A stretch of 64,000 nt of DNA from Ralstonia pickettii (GCF_016466415.2 NZ_CP066771.1:2728001-2792000); one strand, 5' to 3'. Counted from the first letter of the stretch, positions 1-9,567 are shown. Notes: a model not told the origin generated them from the letters alone. A program made the numbers and translations.

Positions 1-1416
1 CGACACCAGAATCATGTCCTTCTTGCGATCGACGATCTTGGTGTAACCGCGCTCGTCCATCACGCCGACGTCGCCGGTCTTGAAGAAGCCGTCGGCGTAC
101 ATGACCTTGGCGGTCTCGTCCGGGCGCTTCCAGTAACCAGCCATGACCTGCGGGCCGCGGATGCAAATTTCGCCCGCCTGGCCGATGGGCAGGTCGCGAC
201 CTTCGTCGTCGCGAATGGCGATTTCCGTCCCCGGAATCGGCAGGCCGACGGTACCCGAGAACTTATCGGTATCCGTCGGGTTGCAGATGGCAGACGGCGA
301 GGTTTCCGACAAACCATAGCCTTCGATGATCGGGCACCCCGTCACCTCGAGCCACTTCTTGGCCACGGCCTCTTGCACCGCCATGCCGCCACCGTTGGCC
401 ACACGCAGGTTCGAGCAGTCCACATCCTTGAATTCGGGGTTGTTCAGCAGCGCGTTGTAGAGCGTGTTCACGGCCGGGAACATGTGAAAGCGGTACTGCT
501 TGAGCACCTTGATGAAGCCCGGGATATCGCGCGGGTTCGGGATCAGCACTGCCAGCCCGCCCTTGCGCATCGACAGCAGGCAGCACACCGTCAGCGCGAA
601 GATGTGATACAGCGGTAGCGCGGTGATGGTGATGATCTCTTCGTCGGCGGCCAGCATGCGGCCATCGCGACCAGGCTTGGTGAGCGCCGGGTTCATCCAG
701 GCTTCCGATTGCAACACGTTCGCGACGATGTTCCGATGCAGCAGCGTCGCACCCTTCGACACGCCGGTCGTGCCGCCCGTGTATTGCAGGAAGGCCACGT
801 CGTCGGGGCCGATGGAAGTCGGCTTGAGCGTCTGCTTGGCGCCCTCTTCCAGCGCGGTGTTGAAGCGGATGCAGTTGGGCAGTTCCCACGCCGGCACCAT
901 CTTCTTCACGCTGCGCACGACGAAATTGACCAGCATGCCCTTGAGGCCGCCCAGCAAGTCGCCCATGCTGGCCACCACGATGTGCTTGACCGGCGTATTG
1001 GGCAGCACCTGCTGCAGCGTCGTCGCGAAATTCTCAAGGATGATGATGGCTTCGGCGCCGCTGTCCTTGAGCTGGTGTTCCAGTTCGCGCGGGGTGTAAA
1101 GCGGATTGACGTTGACGACCACATAGCCCGCCCGCAACACAGCGGCCAGCGCCACCGGATACTGCAGCACGTTCGGCATCATCAGCGCGACACGGGCGCC
1201 AGGGGCCAAGCCGCGCGATTGCAGCCACGCCGCCAGTTGGCGCGAAAGCGTATCCAGCTCGCCGTAGGTCAGCACCTTTCCCATGCATTCAAATGCACGG
1301 CGGTTACGGTTCTTCTGGAAGGAATCCTCAAGCAGATGGGCCAGCGATCGATACTGCGATGCATCGATCTCGGCCGGCACCCCGGCGGGATACTGCTTCA
1401 GCCACGGCTTATCCAT
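1..1416 (-). CDS. fadD: Long-chain acyl-CoA ligase (FadD-like), 3'-truncated by the window
   Basis: AMP-forming fatty acid-CoA ligase that activates free fatty acids to acyl-CoA for beta-oxidation. The 472 codons present start at ATG (1414-1416), with an AGGAGACACGCC Shine-Dalgarno stretch just upstream. The protein begins MDKPWLKQYPAG and carries the P-loop motif YTGGTTGVSKGA and the adenylate-binding region EGYGLSETSP. FadD proteins run to about 560 residues, so roughly the last 85 residues (end of the C-terminal AMP-binding cap domain) lie outside the window. A TetR-type operator candidate sits about 30 bp upstream of the start. The AMP-ligase family is certain; fatty-acid specificity is inferred from overall resemblance to FadD. 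Confidence 0.9.
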   Translation of the reverse strand, partial: MDKPWLKQYPAGVPAEIDASQYRSLAHLLEDSFQKNRNRRAFECMGKVLTYGELDTLSRQLAAWLQSRGLAPGARVALMMPNVLQYPVALAAVLRAGYVVVNVNPLYTPRELEHQLKDSGAEAIIILENFATTLQQVLPNTPVKHIVVASMGDLLGGLKGMLVNFVVRSVKKMVPAWELPNCIRFNTALEEGAKQTLKPTSIGPDDVAFLQYTGGTTGVSKGATLLHRNIVANVLQSEAWMNPALTKPGRDGRMLAADEEIITITALPLYHIFALTVCCLLSMRKGGLAVLIPNPRDIPGFIKVLKQYRFHMFPAVNTLYNALLNNPEFKDVDCSNLRVANGGGMAVQEAVAKKWLEVTGCPIIEGYGLSETSPSAICNPTDTDKFSGTVGLPIPGTEIAIRDDEGRDLPIGQAGEICIRGPQVMAGYWKRPDETAKVMYADGFFKTGDVGVMDERGYTKIVDRKKDMILVS

Positions 1417-1447
1417 GGGCGTGTCTCCTGGCGATTGTTGATTTTTT

Positions 1448-1461
1448 CGAATGGTCGTTCG
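1448..1461. promoter_or_regulatory. Candidate fatty-acid regulator operator upstream of fadD
   Basis: The imperfect inverted repeat CGAATGGTCGTTCG lies between T-rich flanks, 31 bp upstream of the fadD start. It resembles GAACG-NN-CGTTC-type sites recognised by TetR-family fatty-acid regulators in proteobacteria. The assignment is an inference from position and sequence; no regulator gene is adjacent. Confidence 0.35.
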
Positions 1462-1565
1462 TTTTTTCGGCATCCTACGCGGATGTCTGTGTCAAAACAA
1501 TAACTTAGACGGTTCCCTCAGCCGGCCTGGCCCGCTTGAAACTGGTGCAGAAACCGCCGTTGGCA

Positions 1566-2663
1566 TCACTTTTGCGTGATGCCGTCCGATGTCGCGATCG
1601 CCGGAGGCGCCAGCAATCGCAGGGCGGCCTCGCGTTGCGGTTTGGACTCCCGCGCCATGGCTTTGACGTCGTCATAGAAGCGCGCCCAGTCGCCGCCATC
1701 ACGGTGATACAGCGCCGTGAACGCCGGCACCCATTCCAGGTAGCTCGCGACGGCCCCCAGATGCGCGTTCGACAGGGGCTGCGCAAACCAGCGGTCGTAA
1801 CCGGTATAACCGCCCCAGCTTGCTTTGAGCTTGGTGTAATCGGCCTGGAGGCTCGCGAAGATGGCGCGTTTTCCGGCGCGCTTCTCGTCGTCCGACACTG
1901 GGCTGGCATACAACGCCTCAAGTCGGTTGCGATACTCCAGCAGCAGGGCGCGGAATTGTACGCGCCGGGCGTCGTACGTGGCGTATTCCGCGCGAATTTC
2001 CGGGGTGGCGGCATCCGCCAGCCAGCGTTCGACGCCAATGGTTTCGACGGCGGTGGCAAACGATTCGTTGAACGCGGTATCGCCCTTGGCGTAGACAACC
2101 TGATGCGCCAGCTCATGAAAAATCAGCCGCGCCAACTCGCCTTCCGGCAGGCCGACGAAGGTGTTGAGCAGCGGGTCGTCGAAATAGCCCAGTGTGGAAT
2201 ACGCAGGAATGCCGGCCACATCCACGTCCAGGCCTTGGGCACGCAGCGTGTCGGCATAGGCCATGGCGGCGTTGCGGTCGTAGTACCCGCGATACGTCAC
2301 GCAGCCGACGACGAGGAAACACCATTCCTTGAGCTTGACCGATAACTCAGGCGCGGCAAATACATTCCACACCGCAAAGGGACGCTTGAGATTGGCATAG
2401 ACGCGATAGCTGCCGTTGTCTGGCAGGCCCAGCTCGCGCGAGGCATAGATGCGGATGCTGCGCGCATCTTCCAACCGCTTGGCGAGCTTGTCGTTGTGGG
2501 CTTGCCGAGCATTGTCGATGGCCTGGTCGATCGACTCACGCTGCGCCATCAGCGAGAGATGTCCGCTGACCGACTGGAAGTAATAACCGACGGTGTCGCA
2601 GCCGGCCAGTAACGCCGAACCGGCAAGCGACAGCGCAAGGCACAGCGCGCGTGTGGCACGCAT
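1566..2663 (-). CDS. Predicted lipoprotein aminopeptidase (PF10023-type)
   Basis: A 365-residue protein with a lipoprotein signal peptide: hydrophobic stretch, then lipobox LLAGC around residue 22. This implies export and lipid anchoring. A zinc-metallopeptidase motif HELAH is preceded by LARLIF and followed by a conserved NESFAT glutamate segment, as in the putative aminopeptidase family PF10023. No substrate is known for this family. It starts 10 bp after the stop of the molybdopterin oxidoreductase on the same strand and may be co-transcribed with it, although no functional link is evident. Confidence 0.8.
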   Translation of the reverse strand: MRATRALCLALSLAGSALLAGCDTVGYYFQSVSGHLSLMAQRESIDQAIDNARQAHNDKLAKRLEDARSIRIYASRELGLPDNGSYRVYANLKRPFAVWNVFAAPELSVKLKEWCFLVVGCVTYRGYYDRNAAMAYADTLRAQGLDVDVAGIPAYSTLGYFDDPLLNTFVGLPEGELARLIFHELAHQVVYAKGDTAFNESFATAVETIGVERWLADAATPEIRAEYATYDARRVQFRALLLEYRNRLEALYASPVSDDEKRAGKRAIFASLQADYTKLKASWGGYTGYDRWFAQPLSNAHLGAVASYLEWVPAFTALYHRDGGDWARFYDDVKAMARESKPQREAALRLLAPPAIATSDGITQK

Positions 2664-2673
2664 GATGGCTCCG

Positions 2674-4770
2674 TCAGGCGGCCTGAGCCAACGGCGCGAC
2701 CTCGACCAGGCAATCGTAGAAGGTGGGCGCGCGCCCCATGTCGGTCAGGCGCTGGCTGGTCAGCTCGTTGGCGTTGGTGCCGTCGGGCGCGAGCTTCTTC
2801 CACCAGATCGACAGACCGACGACCACGCCGCGCCGCGCACGGTCGGTCACGCGGGCGCGCGCCTGCATGGTGCCGCGATCGTTGAAGATGCGGACAAGCT
2901 CGCCATCGACGACGCCGCGTGCATTCGCGTCGTCGGGATGGATATCGAGATGCGGCTCGCCTTCGGTGCTGCGCAGGCTGTCGACGTTGACGAAGGTGGA
3001 GTTGAGGAAGTTGCGCGCCGGCGGCGAAATCATCGACAGCGGATAACGCTTGGCCAACTCGGGCGTGCTGATTGCCGATTCGTACGGCGGCACATAGCCG
3101 GGCAGCGGGTCGAGTCCGTCGTTGGCCATCTGCTCGGAATAGAACTCGCAGCGGCCTGACGGCGTGCGATAGCCGCCACGTGCCAGCGGCGCGGCGGGGT
3201 GCGCCAGCTTCTGCCAGCCCTCGCGCTTGAGCGTGGCCCAGTCGATGTGCGCGGCGGCCGGGTCGTCACGGCGCACGGCCTGGCTGGCGATGTCGTCGTC
3301 CGAGTCGGCAAAGCAGGCGTCGTCAAAACCCATGCGCCGGGCAATGCGACGGAAGATCTCCGTGTTCGGCAACGACTGCCCCATGGGCGCGATGGCAGCG
3401 TTGTTGGCCAGCACGTAGGTGTGACCGTACGCCTTGTGCACATCGACATGTTCGAGCTGCGTGGTGGCGGGCAGGAGGATGTCGGCGTAGTCGGCGGTGT
3501 CAGTCTGGAAATGCTCCAGCACCACGGTGAAGAGGTCTTCGCGCGCAAAGCCCGCGGTGACCTTGCGCGAATCCGGTGCCACCGCCACGGGGTTGCTGTT
3601 GTAGACGACCACCGCCTCGACCTTCGGGCCGAACGATGCGTCGCCCGCATGCAGCAGCGCATCGCCGATGGTGCTCATGTTGATCGTGCGCGGCATGCGG
3701 GGCCACGTCGGGAGCAAATCCGGGCGCTGCAGCTTCGCGGTGTCGATGGGGAAGAAGCCTGACGTGGACAGTTGCAGGCCGCCCGCTGCATCGCGCCACG
3801 CGCCCACCAGCGACGGGAGGCATGCGACCGCGCGCACGCCCTGCCCGCCGCCATGCGCGCGCTGCATGCCGTAGTTCAGGCGAATGGCCGCGGGCTGTTT
3901 GTCGCGCACGACGGTCGTGCCGTACAGCTTGGCGAGCCACTCGATATCCGCCGCGTCCACCCCACACGGCGTCGCTGCGTATTCCGGCGTGTATTGCTGC
4001 GCGCGCTCACGCAGCGCCTCGAAACCGAGCGTGTGATTGGCGATGTAATCGTGGTCAAGCAGATCATCGCGGATCAACACGTGGATCATCGCCAACGCCA
4101 GCGCCGCATCGGTACCGGGGCGCACCGCCAAGTGGCGGTGGCACTTCTCGGCCGTCAGCGAGCGATAAGGATCGATGGCGACGAGCGTGGCGCCGCGCCG
4201 TTTGGCTTCCTGTGCGCGCGTCCAGAAATGCAGGTTCGATGCGATCGGATTGGCGCCCCAGATCAGGATCAGCTTGGCGTCCTGCACGTGCTCGATGTCC
4301 ATGCCGAGGCTCGCACCGTACGTGTAGCGCAGCGCCGTTGCCCCGGCCGATGCGCAGATCGTGCGATCGAGCAGCGACGCTCCGAGCTTGTGGAAGAAGC
4401 GCGCGGCCATGCTTTCCCCCTGCACCAGGCCCATCGTGCCGGCGTAGCTGTACGGGAGGATGGCCTCCGGGTTGCGCGCGGCAATGTCCCCCAGACGCGT
4501 GGCGATGGTGTCGATGGCCTCGTCCCAGGAAATCGGCTCGAACTTGCCCTCGCCCTTTGCGCCCACACGCTTCATCGGCGTCAACAGGCGGTTGGGGTGG
4601 TACGTGCGTTCTGCATACCGATTGACCTTGGTGCACAGCACGCCGGCCGTCGTCGGGTGGTCCGGATCGCCCTGCACGCGGGTGGCACGGCCATCTTCGA
4701 CGGTGACAAGCAAGGCGCAGGTGTCGGGGCAGTCGTGCGGGCAGGCAGCACGGATGACTTGGGTGGACAT
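2674..4770 (-). CDS. Molybdopterin oxidoreductase with an N-terminal 4Fe-4S site
   Basis: A 698-residue member of the DMSO reductase / formate dehydrogenase superfamily. Cysteines 10, 14, 18 and 46 form the CxxxCxxxC...C pattern for a 4Fe-4S cluster. The bis-MGD binding domains follow (WGANPIASN region, then the YNSNP region), and a C-terminal MGD-binding barrel begins around residue 580. The ATG at 4768-4770 is preferred over an adjacent upstream TTG because a GGAG sits at proper distance. No twin-arginine signal is present, so it is predicted cytoplasmic. No partner subunit or maturation chaperone gene is adjacent, and the substrate cannot be predicted. Confidence 0.88.
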   Translation of the reverse strand: MSTQVIRAACPHDCPDTCALLVTVEDGRATRVQGDPDHPTTAGVLCTKVNRYAERTYHPNRLLTPMKRVGAKGEGKFEPISWDEAIDTIATRLGDIAARNPEAILPYSYAGTMGLVQGESMAARFFHKLGASLLDRTICASAGATALRYTYGASLGMDIEHVQDAKLILIWGANPIASNLHFWTRAQEAKRRGATLVAIDPYRSLTAEKCHRHLAVRPGTDAALALAMIHVLIRDDLLDHDYIANHTLGFEALRERAQQYTPEYAATPCGVDAADIEWLAKLYGTTVVRDKQPAAIRLNYGMQRAHGGGQGVRAVACLPSLVGAWRDAAGGLQLSTSGFFPIDTAKLQRPDLLPTWPRMPRTINMSTIGDALLHAGDASFGPKVEAVVVYNSNPVAVAPDSRKVTAGFAREDLFTVVLEHFQTDTADYADILLPATTQLEHVDVHKAYGHTYVLANNAAIAPMGQSLPNTEIFRRIARRMGFDDACFADSDDDIASQAVRRDDPAAAHIDWATLKREGWQKLAHPAAPLARGGYRTPSGRCEFYSEQMANDGLDPLPGYVPPYESAISTPELAKRYPLSMISPPARNFLNSTFVNVDSLRSTEGEPHLDIHPDDANARGVVDGELVRIFNDRGTMQARARVTDRARRGVVVGLSIWWKKLAPDGTNANELTSQRLTDMGRAPTFYDCLVEVAPLAQAA

Positions 4771-4851
4771 CAAGGGGCTCCGGAGTGGGGGGCGGCGGGT
4801 GCATTCGGTGTCGTCGCACCGCCGCGGGTATCCGGAAATTGTAATCGCCCG

Positions 4852-5847
4852 CTAGGGGCTTCGCAGCGGCGTGGAGCCGCGCGGGACGAGCCGCCCCGTG
4901 AGCAGCACACGGCGCGTCGGCAAGGCCGGCTGCGCGAGGCGATCCTGCAGCATCGCCATTGCCATGCGGCCGATGTCGTAGACCGGTTGCTCGATCACGG
5001 TGATGCCCGGGCCGGCGAGTTCGGTCCAGGGCTCGTTGTCGAAGCCCGCCACGGCGATATCACGCGGCACATCGAGCGACAGCCGCCGCAACGCCCGCAG
5101 CACGCCCAGCAGCGATTGCGCGTTACTCGCGACCAGCGCGTCGGGGCGATCACGTTCCGCGCCGGACAGCCACGCCAGCGTCTCGGCCTCCGCCGCCTCG
5201 GCGGTCGGCAGGATGAAGCGTGCCTCGGCGGTGATGCCGTGGCGTGCCAGCGCTGTCGCGAATCCGGCCTGCCGCTCGGCGCCTGTGCTGCTGGTCCGCC
5301 CGAACAGGCCGCCGATACGCCGGTAACCCTGCGCTGCAAGGTGTTCGGCCAGCGCTTGCGCGGCCTGCTGGTTGTCGAGCACGACGGCATCGGTGCCGCA
5401 TGTCGGGCCGGCACGGTCGATCAGCACGACCGGGTACCCGAGATCTACGGGTTGCTGCGCTTCGGCAATGCCGCGCGTTGGCGAGAGAATCACGCCGGTC
5501 ACGCGCTCCTCTTCCATCAGCCGCAGGTACATCGCTTCCTTCTCCGGGTCTTCATCGGAATTGCACAGGATGACGCGCAGGCCGGCGGCATAGGCCGCGT
5601 CTTCCACCGCCCGGCTGACGCTGGTGAAAAACGGATTGCGGATGTCGGAGACGATCAGCCCGACCGTCTGCGCCTGTTGCGAGCGCAGCCGCCGCGCTGA
5701 CAGGTTCGGCCGATACCCGGACGCCGCCACCGCCGCATCGACGCGTCGGCGCAGCTCCGCGCTGACGGGGCCGCCCGCGAGCGCGCGCGACACGGTTGCC
5801 ACCGACACACCCGCTGCCGCCGCCACGTCCTTGATTCGAACCGTCAT
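4852..5847 (-). CDS. fruR: LacI-family regulator of the fructose operon (FruR/Cra-type)
   Basis: A 331-residue transcription factor. The N-terminal helix-turn-helix (IKDVAAAAGVSVATVSRAL) is followed by a hinge helix and a periplasmic-binding-protein-like effector domain, the standard LacI/Cra layout. The start chosen is the ATG at 5845-5847, where the HTH begins directly; a further 35 in-frame codons upstream are not conserved-looking and run into the operator. It is divergent from fruBKA. Its probable operators lie directly before its own start and at the fruB promoter, suggesting control of the fruBKA operon and of itself. Fructose-1-phosphate as inducer is inferred from the family. Confidence 0.88.
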   Translation of the reverse strand: MTVRIKDVAAAAGVSVATVSRALAGGPVSAELRRRVDAAVAASGYRPNLSARRLRSQQAQTVGLIVSDIRNPFFTSVSRAVEDAAYAAGLRVILCNSDEDPEKEAMYLRLMEEERVTGVILSPTRGIAEAQQPVDLGYPVVLIDRAGPTCGTDAVVLDNQQAAQALAEHLAAQGYRRIGGLFGRTSSTGAERQAGFATALARHGITAEARFILPTAEAAEAETLAWLSGAERDRPDALVASNAQSLLGVLRALRRLSLDVPRDIAVAGFDNEPWTELAGPGITVIEQPVYDIGRMAMAMLQDRLAQPALPTRRVLLTGRLVPRGSTPLRSP

Positions 5848-5849
5848 GC

Positions 5850-5863
5850 TGAAATCGTTTCCA
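5850..5863. promoter_or_regulatory. LacI-type operator next to fruR
   Basis: TGAAATCGTTTCCA, an imperfect palindrome three bases upstream of the fruR start codon. It shares TGAAATCG-TT-CA with the reverse complement of the second site at 5984-5997, so the same regulator probably binds both. The position suggests autoregulation. Confidence 0.6.
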
Positions 5864-5970
5864 TAAAAGTTGCCATCATATCCAATGACCGCATCGTCAC
5901 CAACGTCTTGCCCACCTAGGGAAAACCCCTTAAATACTGGGGCAGACGTCACTTTGTGTCGCGCCGCACA

Positions 5971-5999
5971 TTGACACCCGCACTGTAATCGATTTCAAT
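5971..5999 (+). promoter_or_regulatory. fruBKA promoter with overlapping LacI-type operator
   Basis: TTGACA (5971-5976) is separated by 17 bp from a TTCAAT hexamer (5994-5999), a good -35 and a modest -10. The palindromic operator TGTAATCGATTTCA at 5984-5997 covers the spacer and most of the -10, so a bound LacI-family repressor would block RNA polymerase. fruB starts 65 bp downstream. Confidence 0.6.
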
Positions 6000-6064
6000 T
6001 CGCGATCATTGACGACACGCATGCCGGGCCTCCGAGCACGGCAGCCGCAGGAGACCCCCGCCGC

Positions 6065-8614
6065 ATGGCTTCCGCCCTGATCTGCGCCGAACGCATCCGT
6101 CTGCAGCAACGCGCCACCGACAAGGAAAGCGCCATCCGCGCTGCCGGCCAGTTGCTGGCCGACGCCGGCTGCATCGATCCCGCCTATATCGACAGCCTCC
6201 TGCGCCGCGAAACCGTGGCCAACACGTTTCTCGGCCACGGCGTCGCCATTCCGCACGGCATGGGCGAGGACCGCCACCTGATCCGCCAGACGGGCATTGC
6301 GGTGCTGCAGTTTCCTGACGGGCTGGAGTGGCACCCGGGCCAGACGACGCACCTGGTATTTGCCATCGCCGCGCAGTCGGACGAGCACATCACGCTGCTG
6401 CGCCGGCTGACACGGCTGCTGAATGACGATGCGCGTCTGCGGCAGCTCTTCACCACGCAGAATGCTGAAGAGCTTGTCGCCGCACTCTCCAGCGACGCAC
6501 CCGCGCCCGCCGCCGACACTCCTGGCACCGACCTCGCCGAGCAGCGCACCTTGACGCTGGAATACCCGAGTGGCCTGCACGCCCGCCCGGCCGCGCAGTG
6601 GGTCGAAACCGCGCGTCGCTTTGCCGCGCGGGTGCAAGTCCGCCATGGCGACGAAACCGCCGATGCCAAGAATCTCGTGGCGTTGCTGCAATTGGGGCTG
6701 GCGGCCGGCGCCAAGCTCAGCCTCTCTGCGGAAGGCCCCGACGCCGGGGCCGCGCTCGACGCGCTGCTGCTGACCATCCGAGGTCTGACGGCGCAGGAAC
6801 GTGCCCAGGCGGCGCGCGACACGCAGGCAGCCCGCACCCGACAGACCGCGCACGGTTGGCAAGCCGACGCGGCGTTGCCCGCCATCGGCGGCATTGCGGC
6901 GAGCCCTGGCTTGGCGATCGGCCCCATCCACGTGTTGCAGCACGGTGCGTCGACCGTGCCCGATCACCCCGTCGCACTGACCACCGGTGGCGATCTGCTG
7001 GACGCGGCGCTGGCCCGCACGCGCGCCGAACTGGAAGCCCTGGCACGCGACACGGCCGCCCGCCTGGGGGAAGCCGAAGCAGGCATCTTTAAGGCGCAAG
7101 CCGAACTGCTGGGCGACACCGATCTCATGACGCTGACATGCCAGGCCATGGTCGAGGGCCACGGCGTGGCGTGGTCCTGGCATCAGGCCGTCGAACGCCT
7201 GGCCGAGCGGCTGGGCGCGCTCGGCAATCCGCTCCTGGCGGCACGCGCGGCCGACTTGCGCGACGTGGGACGGCGCGTGCTCGGCCATATCGACCCGTCG
7301 CTGCGCAGTGCAGCGCAAACGCTGCCCGAGAGCCCTTGCATCCTCGTGGCGGCGGACCTGTCGCCTTCGGATACGGCGGCGCTCGATACGCGACGCATCA
7401 TCGGCATCGTCACCGCGCAAGGCGGTCCGACGTCGCACACGGCCATCCTGACGCGCACGCTGGGCATCCCGGCCGTCGTGGCCGCCGGCCCAGCCGTGCT
7501 CGATGTGGCGACGGGCACGCAAGCCATCATCGACGGCACCGGCGGCCGTCTGGTGCTGGATCCCGATGACACCAGCATCGCGAGCGCCCGCGCCTGGCTG
7601 CGGGAAGACGCCGCACGCACGCAGCGCGAGGAGGCGGAGCGCGGCTTGCCCGCCCGCACGCGTGACGGCCACACGGTGGAGATCGCCGCCAACGTCAACC
7701 TGCCCGCACAGGCGGTCGAAGCCCTCTCGCTCGGCGCGGAGGGCGTGGGCCTGATGCGCACCGAATTCCTGTTCCTCGAACGCGATCACGCGCCCGACGA
7801 AGACACCCAATACGCGGTCTACGCCGACATGCTCAACGCCCTTGGCGGCCGTCCGCTGATCGTGCGCACGCTGGACATCGGCGGCGACAAGCAGGTCCCG
7901 CATCTGAACCTGCCGACGGAAGAGAACCCGTTCCTCGGCGTGCGCGGTGCGCGCCTGCTGCTGCGCCGGCCCGACCTCATGGAGCCGCAACTGCGCGCGC
8001 TTTATCGAGCCGCCCGCGATGCCGGCACTAGCGGCGATACCGCGGCGCTGTCGATCATGTTTCCGATGATCACCTCGCTGGAGGAGGTGACCGCCCTTCG
8101 CGCCGCCTGCGAACGCATCCGCGCTGAACTCGACGCGCCGACGGTGCCGCTGGGCATCATGGTGGAGGTGCCGGCTGCCGCGCTGCTGGCCGATCGCCTG
8201 GCCGAGCACGTCGACTTCTTCTCCATCGGGACGAACGACCTCACGCAATACACACTGGCGATCGATCGCCAGCATCCCGACCTCGCCGCTGAGGCCGACA
8301 GCCTGCACCCGAGCGTGCTGCGTCTGATCCAGCAGACGGTGCAAGGCGCCGCGCGCCACGGGCGCTGGGTCGGCGTATGCGGCGGGCTCGCCGGAGACCC
8401 GTTCGGAGCATTGCTGCTGACGGGACTTGGCGTGCACGAGTTGTCGATGAGCCCCCGCGATATTGCGCCGGTCAAGGCGCGGCTGCGCGAGGCGCACCTC
8501 CGCGCGCTGTCGCAGCTCGCAGAACGCGCGCTGGCCTGCGCTTCCGTCCAGGAAGTGCGCGCCCTGGAAACCTCATTGCCGATGCAAGGCGGTGGCGAGG
8601 AGAAGGCCGCATGA
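6065..8614 (+). CDS. fruB: Fructose PTS multiphosphoryl transfer protein (IIA-HPr-EI fusion)
   Basis: An 849-residue cytoplasmic fusion that passes phosphate from PEP to the fructose permease FruA. Domains in order: EIIA-Fru (1-145) with phospho-acceptor His64 in GVAIPHG; HPr (about 160-240) with His172 in SGLHARPA; enzyme I (about 272-849) with His458 in GGPTSHTAIL, the PEP-binding GLMRTEFLFL segment and the active-site Cys772. The start ATG follows a GGAGAC ribosome site. It overlaps fruK by four bases (ATGA), so the operon is translationally coupled. The sequence after Cys772 reads CGGLAGDP, where classical enzyme I has CGE; this may be usual for the FruB subgroup. Confidence 0.96.
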   Translation: MASALICAERIRLQQRATDKESAIRAAGQLLADAGCIDPAYIDSLLRRETVANTFLGHGVAIPHGMGEDRHLIRQTGIAVLQFPDGLEWHPGQTTHLVFAIAAQSDEHITLLRRLTRLLNDDARLRQLFTTQNAEELVAALSSDAPAPAADTPGTDLAEQRTLTLEYPSGLHARPAAQWVETARRFAARVQVRHGDETADAKNLVALLQLGLAAGAKLSLSAEGPDAGAALDALLLTIRGLTAQERAQAARDTQAARTRQTAHGWQADAALPAIGGIAASPGLAIGPIHVLQHGASTVPDHPVALTTGGDLLDAALARTRAELEALARDTAARLGEAEAGIFKAQAELLGDTDLMTLTCQAMVEGHGVAWSWHQAVERLAERLGALGNPLLAARAADLRDVGRRVLGHIDPSLRSAAQTLPESPCILVAADLSPSDTAALDTRRIIGIVTAQGGPTSHTAILTRTLGIPAVVAAGPAVLDVATGTQAIIDGTGGRLVLDPDDTSIASARAWLREDAARTQREEAERGLPARTRDGHTVEIAANVNLPAQAVEALSLGAEGVGLMRTEFLFLERDHAPDEDTQYAVYADMLNALGGRPLIVRTLDIGGDKQVPHLNLPTEENPFLGVRGARLLLRRPDLMEPQLRALYRAARDAGTSGDTAALSIMFPMITSLEEVTALRAACERIRAELDAPTVPLGIMVEVPAAALLADRLAEHVDFFSIGTNDLTQYTLAIDRQHPDLAAEADSLHPSVLRLIQQTVQGAARHGRWVGVCGGLAGDPFGALLLTGLGVHELSMSPRDIAPVKARLREAHLRALSQLAERALACASVQEVRALETSLPMQGGGEEKAA

Positions 8615-9567
8615 GCCGCCCGTCGCCCATCGTCACCGTCACGCTCAACCCGGCCATCGACATGACCGTCGGGCTGGAGCGCCTCGAACGCGGCCGCGTC
8701 AACATCGGCAGCAGCGTCGCCCAACAGGCCGGCGGCAAGGGCGTCAACGTCGCCGCCTGCCTCGCCGACTGGCAGGTGCCGGTGATTGCCACGGGGCTCC
8801 TCGGCGACGCCAATGCTGAACTGTTCGAGGCGCTGTTTGCGCGCAAGGGCGTGGTCGACAGCTTCTGCCGCGTGCCCGGCACCAATCGCACCAACATCAA
8901 GATCAGCGACCAGGCAGACGGGCAGACCACCGACATCAACCTGCCTGGCATTGACGCCACGCCCGCCGACTTCGGCGCGCTGTGCGACCGCATTGACGCG
9001 CTTGCCGACATTGCCGGCGCTGCGCTGTGCGGCAGCCTGGCGGGAGGTTTGCCGCCGGATACCTACGTGAGATTGCTGGCGCGGCTGAATCGCCGCGGCG
9101 TACCGACCTTGGTCGACACGAGCGGCGCCCCGCTCGCACAGGTCCTGGCCGCGCCTCGCGACGAGCTGCCGACGGCCATCAAGCCCAATCGGCACGAACT
9201 GGAACTGTGGGCGGGTACATCGCTGCCGACGCTGGCTGAAACGGTGGACGTGGCACGCGCCGTCCACGCGCGGGGCGTGGCGCAGGTCATCGTGTCGCTC
9301 GGCGAGGAAGGCGCGCTGTTCGTCACGGCAGACGGCACGTGGCAGGCGAGCCTGCCGCCCGTGCGCGCCGCCAGCACCGTCGGCGCGGGTGACGCCATGG
9401 TGGCCGGCGTGCTGGCCGGTTGGCACGCCGGTGCCGGCACGGAAGAGACCGTGCGCCTTTCGGTGGCCTTTGCCGCGTGCAAGCTGCAGCGCCTGGGGCC
9501 TCACCTCCCCGCCCCGGGCGAAGTGCGCGAACGCGCCGCCGCCGTCCAGATGCAGCGCGTGGCCTGA
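8611..9567 (+). CDS. fruK: 1-phosphofructokinase
   Basis: A 318-residue PfkB-family sugar kinase that converts the fructose-1-phosphate delivered by FruA into fructose-1,6-bisphosphate. Visible are the N-terminal TLNPAID substrate segment, the GGKGVNVA signature and the C-terminal catalytic STVGAGDAM motif with Asp261 as the expected base. The start overlaps the fruB stop (ATGA). It is the second gene of fruB-fruK-fruA. Length and motifs are typical of FruK. Confidence 0.95.
   Translation: MSRPSPIVTVTLNPAIDMTVGLERLERGRVNIGSSVAQQAGGKGVNVAACLADWQVPVIATGLLGDANAELFEALFARKGVVDSFCRVPGTNRTNIKISDQADGQTTDINLPGIDATPADFGALCDRIDALADIAGAALCGSLAGGLPPDTYVRLLARLNRRGVPTLVDTSGAPLAQVLAAPRDELPTAIKPNRHELELWAGTSLPTLAETVDVARAVHARGVAQVIVSLGEEGALFVTADGTWQASLPPVRAASTVGAGDAMVAGVLAGWHAGAGTEETVRLSVAFAACKLQRLGPHLPAPGEVRERAAAVQMQRVA

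Noticed and set aside
3772-5700. 642-codon open frame on the plus strand
   Set aside because: It runs antisense through the molybdopterin oxidoreductase and fruR, both clearly real.
5930-8497. 855-codon open frame on the minus strand
   Set aside because: It is the antisense of fruB, whose domains and active-site residues are unambiguous. Long antisense frames are common in GC-rich DNA, and this one has no recognisable domain.
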